A stretch of DNA of 5,491 nucleotides from Bacteriovoracaceae bacterium (lineage in GTDB: Bacteria > Bdellovibrionota > UBA1018), in assembly GCA_023250755.1 (NCBI GenBank), contig JAHFAC010000143.1:1-5491 (forward strand). Direction: 5' to 3'. Shown here one piece after another: positions 1-4,609 of this stretch (position 1 is the stretch's first letter; every line of letters starts with the position of its first letter). A program made the translations under genes and the position numbers. The notes under the pieces were generated by a model, which saw only the letters and a list, made by a program, of their open reading frames with translations, was not told the origin of the DNA and did no database searches.

Positions 1-23
1 CGCTGTTCCAGGACTTCCGCTGA
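1..23 (+). CDS. 3' end of an upstream gene (partial, product unknown)
   Basis: Reading from base 3 gives the tail L-F-Q-D-F-R followed by a TGA at 21-23. This would end 13 bases before the GTG start at 37, in keeping with the tight packing of the rest of the operon. Only six codons are visible, so no product can be named. Another frame (from base 2) stays open to a TAA at 71-73 and would overlap the next gene by 37 bases, so the choice of frame is uncertain. Confidence 0.3.
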
Positions 24-24
24 T

Positions 25-29
25 GGAGG
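25..29 (+). promoter_or_regulatory. Shine-Dalgarno GGAGG for the GTG start at 37
   Basis: GGAGG lies 7 bases before the GTG at 37. It decides the start of the first large gene, whose frame is otherwise open to the left edge of the window. A start at 37 also yields a well-formed signal peptide. Confidence 0.7.
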
Positions 30-36
30 CCATTCG

Positions 37-1737
37 GTGCTTATCGCTCCACGCGACAAGTTCTGCGGGGTAATCGCTGCCATCGTGCTTCTTCTCCCCG
101 CGAAAGCTAAAGCCTTTGACCCATTCACCGTGATGGCAGTCGTCGGTACCGGTATCTCCGTCGTTTCCAGTATTGTCGATACCGCTTCTGATGCCGCCGG
201 TACCGTTGATGCCTTTAGCGAACTCTTTTCGGAGATGGATGCGGGTGACGCGAATCACGGCCAAGCGCTTACTGCACAATTGCGGGAGATTGAGAGCCTT
301 GCCCACGAAGCGGGTTACACGAAGGAAGAGGTGCAGAGTCTTCTTGAGACGGACCGAAACGAAGTTAAAAGCCTCACAGTAGTCATTCGAAAACTAACGC
401 GTGCCATCCAAACGGGAAAGCGCATCACCAAACTTATCTCTAAACTTGAAAAAAAGGCAGCCGCCGCTCAAATCGAAACGGCTGAAATCGAAAAGCAGCA
501 GCTTCGCGTCCAGTACCGCCTTCTCACCGAGCAGATGAAAGAACACCTTCAAGATAAGAAGAAAGAGCTTGAGCGGGAACTCGAAAAGAAAAAGCAAATC
601 GAGCTTCACCAAAAAGAGATTAGACTTCGCGGTGGCCGTGTCTACGGTCGAACTGGCATCTACAGCTTTCCCAAAACGGACCCCGTTCTGGAAAAAGCAC
701 TGCAATTTGCCAAGAAACTGCGCCCCCCGTTTCTGGGGCTCACCCTTCTGGTCTTTCTCCTACGCATTATCTTTTACCAATTTGGATTATCGGGTAGCTA
801 CAAGTACGGCACTCTCGTCCGAGAAACACTGCTGTGTTTTCTATTGATGGCGGTCTTTCCGGAGCTCGTGCAGGGGATGTTGAGTCTTTCCCAAGCCATC
901 GCCAACCAAATCGGTAAAGGGCACTTACAAGAACTGACCCAACCGCAACCGCTTCCCACGGCTTCGCTTTGGAAGTCGTGGGAGCTTTACCTTTTTTGGG
1001 CTTCATCTTGGGTACGCTACTTATTTTTCCTCGTCTGCGATTTTTGCTTTAACTTTGGCCTCACCTTTTTGGTTGTCCTTTTTCCGCTCGTAATTTTCGT
1101 AAGCCAGATGCTGGGGCTATCCTTCGTCTGGCCCCTCTTTCTCGCCTCGTTCCTCATCCTCACCTTGTGGCCCGTCTTTTGGAACACCGTCGGAATCTTG
1201 GCTCAGGAACTATGGAACATGGAGCCACAAAATCTCTCTGACCAGCTTAAGACCCTACTCTTCTCAGCGCTGCAGTTCGTCTCGCCCTTTGTCATGATGC
1301 GAGTGTTTAAAGGGCACAGTGTCGGTGACTCGGTCACTCACGCAACCCAAGCCACCACACGAGTACTTACGTCGGGGGTCAACCACGTGCGAGGAGCTTA
1401 TGCCGGGGCCACCGGCTCTACGACTACCGGAGGCTCGATAACGGGTAGAGTACTCGGCGCGACTGCTACGTACCCTGCCCGACAACTCACCTCTCGCGCT
1501 TTAGCAGGTCACTCGCGCTACCAACAAAACCTGGCGCAACAAAAGGAATCAAACTCACTCCTCATGCCAAATCGCAATGAGGCAATGAAGCAAGCGCTGC
1601 TAGGAGCCACCTTCAACGAACGAAAAATACCCGAAAGAAATTCCAATCACGCTGGGCGCTTTCTCCGAGGCTTTACCCCCGCGACCACTCAATCCCCGCC
1701 GTATCAACGCCGGCCCTTCCAAGGACAAAGAAGATGA
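37..1737 (+). CDS. VirB6/TrbL-like polytopic T4SS membrane protein with secreted coiled-coil N-terminal half
   Basis: The protein has 566 residues. Residues 1-26 form a Sec signal peptide: a basic start, a hydrophobic core F-C-G-V-I-A-A-I-V-L-L-L, and an A-K-A cleavage site before F27. Residues ~72-198 are highly charged and heptad-like (runs of K, E, Q and L), so probably a long coiled coil. About six hydrophobic segments follow, near 232-250, 262-284, 317-336, 338-357, 361-383 and 405-424. The last ~140 residues are hydrophilic, rich in G, T, A, R and Q, and end very basic. A polytopic protein just before a VirB8-like gene is the usual place of VirB6/TrbL, the inner-membrane channel component. 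The signal peptide starting F-D-P-F and the coiled coil recall TrbJ/VirB5-type periplasmic proteins, so this may be a two-part protein. The stop overlaps the next start (ATGA). Family assignment is inferred from topology and context; membrane protein is near certain. Confidence 0.72.
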   Translation: MLIAPRDKFCGVIAAIVLLLPAKAKAFDPFTVMAVVGTGISVVSSIVDTASDAAGTVDAFSELFSEMDAGDANHGQALTAQLREIESLAHEAGYTKEEVQSLLETDRNEVKSLTVVIRKLTRAIQTGKRITKLISKLEKKAAAAQIETAEIEKQQLRVQYRLLTEQMKEHLQDKKKELERELEKKKQIELHQKEIRLRGGRVYGRTGIYSFPKTDPVLEKALQFAKKLRPPFLGLTLLVFLLRIIFYQFGLSGSYKYGTLVRETLLCFLLMAVFPELVQGMLSLSQAIANQIGKGHLQELTQPQPLPTASLWKSWELYLFWASSWVRYLFFLVCDFCFNFGLTFLVVLFPLVIFVSQMLGLSFVWPLFLASFLILTLWPVFWNTVGILAQELWNMEPQNLSDQLKTLLFSALQFVSPFVMMRVFKGHSVGDSVTHATQATTRVLTSGVNHVRGAYAGATGSTTTGGSITGRVLGATATYPARQLTSRALAGHSRYQQNLAQQKESNSLLMPNRNEAMKQALLGATFNERKIPERNSNHAGRFLRGFTPATTQSPPYQRRPFQGQRR

Positions 1738-2288
1738 TCCAAAACCTACGCCCCAGATCCTTGTATCAATGCATGAAGGGAATCCTCATTGCGGGAGTAA
1801 CCGGCTGGGCGCTCATTGCGACGATTCTTTTACTCAAGTTCCAACCGCAAACCCTTCTCATCGGCATTGATCAGTACGGCGCAAGACTCATCACGACGGA
1901 GGATGACCGGCTCTTGCGAGTCGAGAAGGAAAACTTCATCAAGCGCTACCTCCATCACGCCTACACCTACACGTCTCAGGATTTCGAAGGCCGTATGAGT
2001 CAGGCAGGAGACTTGATGACCCAACACCTATGGGAGGAAAAGAAGAAGGAATTCTCCCGCATCGCCCGAGAAATGAAAACTCAAGAACTCACCCAAACCA
2101 CAACCCTTCAAGAGTTGCGGCAAGTCGATCCGGAGAACTTCGAAGCCGACCTTCAAATCAAAACCAAAACCCGGCTCCAAGAAGCCACGACACGCCTACG
2201 GGTGGGCTTAAAAATCAAACGAACCACGCGCACAAAACAAAACCCCTACCCCTATGAGGTCGAAAGCTATGCCGAACAGGTTATTTGA
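1734..2288 (+). CDS. VirB8-like inner-membrane T4SS component (TrbF/TraE/DotI class)
   Basis: The protein has 184 residues with a short cytoplasmic basic N-terminus, one transmembrane helix (~16-34, G-I-L-I-A-G-V to I-L-L-L) and a periplasmic domain of ~145 residues. This bitopic plan and size fit VirB8-type assembly factors, whose periplasmic part has an NTF2-like fold. The segment at 67-88 (N-F-I-K-R-Y-L-H-H-A-Y-T-Y then D-F-E-G-R-M) resembles the first helix region of that domain, where a 'YL..LYTY....F..R...A' pattern is common. The C-terminal half alternates polar and hydrophobic residues as expected for strands (L-R-V-G-L-K-I-K-R-T). VirB8 proteins bridge the inner-membrane platform and the VirB9/VirB10 core, and those genes follow here. 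The ATG overlaps the previous stop (ATGA), with AAGGA at 1721-1725 as ribosome site. No exact subfamily is claimed. Confidence 0.75.
   Translation: MIQNLRPRSLYQCMKGILIAGVTGWALIATILLLKFQPQTLLIGIDQYGARLITTEDDRLLRVEKENFIKRYLHHAYTYTSQDFEGRMSQAGDLMTQHLWEEKKKEFSRIAREMKTQELTQTTTLQELRQVDPENFEADLQIKTKTRLQEATTRLRVGLKIKRTTRTKQNPYPYEVESYAEQVI
2256..2260 (+). promoter_or_regulatory. Shine-Dalgarno GAGGT deciding the start at 2269
   Basis: GAGG(T) sits 8-9 bases before the ATG at 2269, inside the end of the VirB8-like gene. An in-frame ATG at 2254 would add five residues but has only an A/C-rich, purine-poor context upstream, so 2269 is preferred. Confidence 0.6.
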
Positions 2289-2733
2289 ACTTTCGATGAT
2301 TTTTTTATGCATCAAGGTTTTTGCCGCACCAGCCCCTACCCAACCATCGCCACCTCGTCGAATCTCTTCGAAGGTCGTGGATCTGGGCCGAGTGCAGCCC
2401 ATCTACATGGTGGCCGGGATGGCGACCCTTATCGAACTCCCCGGACCGGTCACTGGCATCCGTACCGGAAACCCGGATGACCTGCAGTACTTTAGGCCCC
2501 AAACGCCTGAGAACGAAGTCACGCTCATTTTAAAAAATGCCAAGGCACAACCTACGAACCTCATCTTGCGATCGGGCAAAAAGAAGTACGTCTTCGACAT
2601 CGTTCCTTCACGGCACGTCCACCAAGATACCGTCGAGGTTGTGGGAGCGTTCGGTGGTCCCGAGCTTGAAGAGAGTGAAGCCGTACTCCTCGATTCGAGC
2701 GAACTACCTGGGAAGAAGGGGAACCCTAAGTGA
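2269..2733 (+). CDS. Short secreted VirB9/TraK/DotH N-domain-like T4SS core protein
   Basis: From ATG 2269 the protein has 154 residues (159 from ATG 2254). It opens with a signal peptide, M-P-N-R-L-F-E then a hydrophobic core to V-F-A, cleaved near A19/A20. A proline-rich linker (A-P-A-P-T-Q-P-S-P-P-R-R) follows. The mature domain, ~36-125, is beta-rich with the pattern 'G.aTlIELPgPVtgIrtGNPddLqyF' then 'vTLILKN....TNLILRSGKKKYVFDIV'. That layout is typical of the N-terminal domain of VirB9/TraK/TrbG/DotH proteins and of the related secretin N-domain (CpaC-like), which sit in the periplasmic and outer-membrane ring. The protein is about half the length of a usual VirB9 and appears to lack the C-terminal domain that contacts VirB7 and the outer membrane. 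It overlaps the VirB8-like gene by 20 bases and the VirB10-like gene by 4, supporting translational coupling. Fold class is fairly secure; the exact family is inferred. Confidence 0.7.
   Translation: MPNRLFELSMIFLCIKVFAAPAPTQPSPPRRISSKVVDLGRVQPIYMVAGMATLIELPGPVTGIRTGNPDDLQYFRPQTPENEVTLILKNAKAQPTNLILRSGKKKYVFDIVPSRHVHQDTVEVVGAFGGPELEESEAVLLDSSELPGKKGNPK
2716..2722 (+). promoter_or_regulatory. Ribosome site AAGGGGA for the GTG start at 2730
   Basis: A purine-rich AAGGGGA ends 7 bases before GTG 2730. That start overlaps the previous TGA (GTGA) and gives a basic N-terminus (M-I-S-R) to the signal sequence. The in-frame ATG at 2745 would remove that arginine. Confidence 0.5.
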
Positions 2734-3668
2734 TCTCTCGATGGATGGTTTTGTGTTGGGTCGTGACAGTGAACGTGTGGGCCGCCCCACGACCGCAGGG
2801 GACTACCACCTGCTCCGGCACCAGTTGTAACTATGTCGATGTTCCCTTGGGGGTAGAACCAAAACAAAGTGCCACACTAGTAACCCCCGAGAAAACCGCC
2901 AAAAATGCCACGAGCACCGCGTTAAATGAACCCTCCCCACCACAGCCCTCCCCTACAAAACCAAAAACGCACCGACGGCCTTTATCGGCGGAAAAAAGAA
3001 TATCTACCGTAGCGATCGCAAACGGGATCCTCACCAATCTTCCCGTTTATTACCAAGGTGTCGATCGCACACACTTTGAAGCCTCAGAGTCCGTGGTCTT
3101 TGTCCCCAAAAGTGCGAATCCCAAAATCGAAGGCCTGACTTCTGGCGATGTGTTGCACGCTGTTATCGAACAATCCTTAAAAGCCTCGCCCTCAGTTCCA
3201 ACTCCCCTACGTGCGCTTATCACCTCGGGTAAATTCAAAGGGGGCTACCTTGTCGGAGAGGCCACACTCGAGAGGGAGCTAAAACGTATTCTGCTGACCT
3301 TCACCAAACTTCGCACCCAAGCTCGAGTGGTTTACACGGTGCAAGCGACGGGGCTTTCACCTTCCGGCCAAGTCGGGCTTGAAGGCGAGTACCACACCGA
3401 GACCGGTAAATTTTTCATTGCCGAACTTGCAGCGGCGACTGCCGCCGGGATCGCCGACAGCACAATCTCACGCCAACAAACTCCCTTTGGCGGCTACGTC
3501 CAAGAGCCGTCCCTTTCCAATTCCGCAAAGCAAGGAGCCGTCACTGCCCTCTCACGCACCGCGGATCGAATCGCTGAAAAAGTGAGATCGGCGCCCGAGT
3601 GGACTGAAGTCCCGGGCTATCAGGAAATTCAGATCATCATCCAAGACGAACCCACGGAAAGAGGCTAA
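2730..3668 (+). CDS. VirB10/TrbI/DotG-like T4SS core protein
   Basis: The protein has 312 residues. Residues 1-19 (M-I-S-R then W-M-V-L-C-W-V-V-T-V-N-V-W-A-A) look like a signal peptide or a single membrane anchor. A small cysteine motif C-S-G-T-S-C follows at 28-33, then a Pro-rich, low-complexity spacer at ~66-86. From ~91 to the end it has the layout of the C-terminal domain of VirB10/TrbI and of DotG/IcmE: S-G-D-V-L-H-A-V-I-E (~138-147), then P-x-P-L-R-A-L-I-T-S-G-K-F-K-G-G-Y-L-V-G (157-176), a strand-rich stretch ending G-L-E-G-E-Y-H (216-222), and an Ala-rich helix F-F-I-A-E-L-A-A-A-T-A-A-G-I-A (228-242), the place of the outer-membrane 'antenna' hairpin in VirB10. This class forms the outer-membrane ring and spans the envelope. 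Position straight after the VirB9-like gene matches virB9-virB10, trbG-trbI and dotH-dotG order. The weak point is the N-terminus, which lacks the usual cytoplasmic segment. Confidence 0.75.
   Translation: MISRWMVLCWVVTVNVWAAPRPQGTTTCSGTSCNYVDVPLGVEPKQSATLVTPEKTAKNATSTALNEPSPPQPSPTKPKTHRRPLSAEKRISTVAIANGILTNLPVYYQGVDRTHFEASESVVFVPKSANPKIEGLTSGDVLHAVIEQSLKASPSVPTPLRALITSGKFKGGYLVGEATLERELKRILLTFTKLRTQARVVYTVQATGLSPSGQVGLEGEYHTETGKFFIAELAAATAAGIADSTISRQQTPFGGYVQEPSLSNSAKQGAVTALSRTADRIAEKVRSAPEWTEVPGYQEIQIIIQDEPTERG
3660..3664 (+). promoter_or_regulatory. Shine-Dalgarno AGAGG for the start at 3674
   Basis: AGAGG lies 9 bases before ATG 3674 and 6 before the adjacent GTG 3671. The ATG has the better spacing, but the two differ by one residue only. 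Confidence 0.5.
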
Positions 3669-3673
3669 TCGTG

Positions 3674-4609
3674 ATGACTCCCTACGAAAAAACGACTTCC
3701 GAAATAGGGAATGAGATAAAGAATATAGTAGGGAGTGAATTAATTTCTGATTCCCTATCTCATTCCCCATCTGACTCCCCACCTTTTCAATCGCAAGCCC
3801 TTGATTCCACATCGAAAGAAAAAAATGGGGAGTCTCATTTTCAAAGTCCGAGAAGCCGCTTCCGGCAGGAGACCCCACCCTCTCAACGAAACTCGGGAGA
3901 GAGTGGGGTCTCCTGCCTACAGCGGCAAGAAATCAGCAAACAGACAAGACTGACTGAGAGGGATCTTACTCTTCTATCCTGGGTGTGTGATCAAGGGGCC
4001 ATGACAGTGAATCAGATTTGGAAAGCGGTATTCCAAGGGAAAAAATCAACAGCCATAAAATATGGATTCCATAGGGTACATGCATTGGAAAAGGAGGGGT
4101 TTCTCAAATCCATGAGAACGCCTGTGATGAGGGAACGGTTTTTGATCGGAACGCCACTTACCGGAGAAGCGCTGTGGCACCATGTAAAAAGTTCCGTTAG
4201 ACTTCACGCCCCACCCATCACTGAACTCATCCACACCCACATGTTGACCGAGCTTAGGATCCTCATCCAAGCCTCCGGCAAATGCCAGGAGTGGAGGTCC
4301 GAACGGCCACTATTACACGGAAACTTTCTCCCTCCTGAGCGGTTTCGTGAACATGTCCCTGATGCACTTTGGATCAACCGCACCGGAACCAGGATCTTCA
4401 TCGAATATGAAAGAGCGAGAAAGAATGGCCCCAGGCTTCGAAGAAAAGTGGAAGCCTATGACCGAGAAATGAGTCGGGTGGATCGCGTTATGGATCACGT
4501 CCTGTGGATTGGCGAAGCAGCCCGAGTGCCAGAACTGAAACGAGCCATTGGAACCAAATCCAACCACACCGTCCGTACCCTAACGCAACTTCAGGAGGAA
4601 CTTACGTAA
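3674..4609 (+). CDS. Replication-relaxation family winged-helix protein (relaxosome or plasmid replication accessory)
   Basis: The protein has 311 residues from ATG 3674. Residues ~1-92 are Ser/Pro/Gln/Glu-rich and probably disordered; this part is encoded by repeat- and palindrome-rich DNA. A winged-helix DNA-binding domain follows at ~93-165: L-T-E-R-D-L-T-L-L-S-W-V, then M-T-V-N-Q-I-W-K-A-V-F, a recognition-helix region ending R-V-H-A-L-E-K-E-G-F-L-K, then a wing and L-T-G-E-A-L. The C-terminal domain has H-T-H-M-L-T-E-L-R, then P-D-A-L-W (229-233), I-F-I-E-Y-E-R-A-R-K (241-250) and R-R-K-V-E-A-Y (256-262). This 'wHTH, then H.l.el, then PDa...flEvE....Kl..Y' plan is that of the replication-relaxation family (Pfam Replic_Relax), found on plasmids and integrative elements. 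D230, E244/E246 and K258 could form a PD-(D/E)XK-like site, which I infer and cannot confirm. Its place between the VirB10-like gene and the coupling protein suggests a DNA-processing role at the transfer origin. Confidence 0.75.
   Translation: MTPYEKTTSEIGNEIKNIVGSELISDSLSHSPSDSPPFQSQALDSTSKEKNGESHFQSPRSRFRQETPPSQRNSGESGVSCLQRQEISKQTRLTERDLTLLSWVCDQGAMTVNQIWKAVFQGKKSTAIKYGFHRVHALEKEGFLKSMRTPVMRERFLIGTPLTGEALWHHVKSSVRLHAPPITELIHTHMLTELRILIQASGKCQEWRSERPLLHGNFLPPERFREHVPDALWINRTGTRIFIEYERARKNGPRLRRKVEAYDREMSRVDRVMDHVLWIGEAARVPELKRAIGTKSNHTVRTLTQLQEELT
3677..3736 (+). repeat. Inverted repeat, 9-bp arms (ACTCCCTAC / GTAGGGAGT)
   Basis: ACTCCCTAC at 3677-3685 is the exact reverse complement of GTAGGGAGT at 3728-3736, with 42 bases between. 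The left arm begins three bases after the ATG at 3674. The right arm lies inside the loop of the next inverted repeat, so the two structures compete. Confidence 0.7.
3707..3767 (+). repeat. Inverted repeat, 12-bp exact arms (GGGAATGAGATA / TATCTCATTCCC)
   Basis: The arms at 3707-3718 and 3756-3767 are perfectly complementary, with a 37-base loop. A shifted pairing is also possible: ATAGGGAAT at 3704-3712 with ATTCCCTAT at 3750-3758. Both arms are copies of the motif that makes up the 12-bp tandem repeat at 3746-3781. Confidence 0.8.
3746..3781 (+). repeat. Three tandem 12-bp repeats in frame (TCTSAYTCCCYA)
   Basis: Units are TCTGATTCCCTA (3746-3757), TCTCATTCCCCA (3758-3769) and TCTGACTCCCCA (3770-3781). 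They are in phase with the codons and encode S-D-S-L, S-H-S-P and S-D-S-P. Inverted copies of the same motif occur near 3705-3716, 3729-3740 and 3826-3834. Confidence 0.8.
3773..3834 (+). repeat. Inverted repeat, 9-bp arms (GACTCCCCA / TGGGGAGTC)
   Basis: GACTCCCCA at 3773-3781, part of the third tandem unit, is the exact reverse complement of TGGGGAGTC at 3826-3834. The spacer is 44 bases. Confidence 0.65.
3855..3926 (+). repeat. 72-nt near-perfect hairpin inside the coding sequence
   Basis: From the outside inward: GCCGCT (3855-3860) pairs with AGCGGC (3921-3926). A 3x3 internal loop follows (3861-3863 against 3918-3920). Then GGCAGGAGACCCCAC (3864-3878) pairs exactly with GTGGGGTCTCCTGCC (3903-3917). 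A single C/A mismatch (3879/3902) follows, then CTCTC (3880-3884) pairs with GAGAG (3897-3901), and a 12-base loop closes it (3885-3896). That is about 26 base pairs. The length is 72 bases, a multiple of three, and the reading frame stays open through it. It lies just before the winged-helix domain. No T-run follows, so it is not a standard terminator. Confidence 0.9.
4593..4599 (+). promoter_or_regulatory. Strong Shine-Dalgarno AGGAGGA for the start at 4609
   Basis: AGGAGGA ends 9 bases before ATG 4609 and is the closest match to the anti-Shine-Dalgarno sequence in the window. It lies within the last codons of the replication-relaxation gene. Confidence 0.75.

Noticed and set aside
2..73. 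Upstream gene ending at the TAA at 71-73
   Set aside because: It would overlap the signal-peptide coding part of the next gene by 37 bases, and its tail shows no recognisable feature; the TGA at 21-23 fits the operon spacing better, though neither can be proven from so few codons.
394..705. Minus-strand reading frame of 103 codons opposite the coiled-coil region
   Set aside because: Its Leu/Phe-rich translation is the expected complement of Lys/Glu-rich coiled-coil codons.
2730..2790. Lipoprotein signal in the VirB10-like protein
   Set aside because: The cysteine at residue 9 is preceded by M-V-L and lies inside the hydrophobic core, not in a lipobox.
2403..2867. Minus-strand reading frame of 154 codons
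   Set aside because: It lies wholly opposite two well-supported genes, has Ser/Gly/Pro-rich low-complexity sequence and no ribosome site or recognisable domain; it is a shadow of codon bias on the other strand.
3855..3926. Rho-independent terminator
   Set aside because: The stem is strong but lies inside an open reading frame with a conserved domain downstream, and it is followed by an A-rich sequence with no T-run.
3704..3926. CRISPR array
   Set aside because: The repeats are 9-12 bp, occur in both orientations and lack regular unique spacers of ~30 bases; the tandem units have no spacers at all.
4001..4609. ATG 4001 as the true start of the replication-relaxation gene
   Set aside because: It would cut off the first helix of the winged-helix domain (L-T-E-R-D-L to W-V-C-D), which is a typical start of that domain, and it has no good ribosome site.
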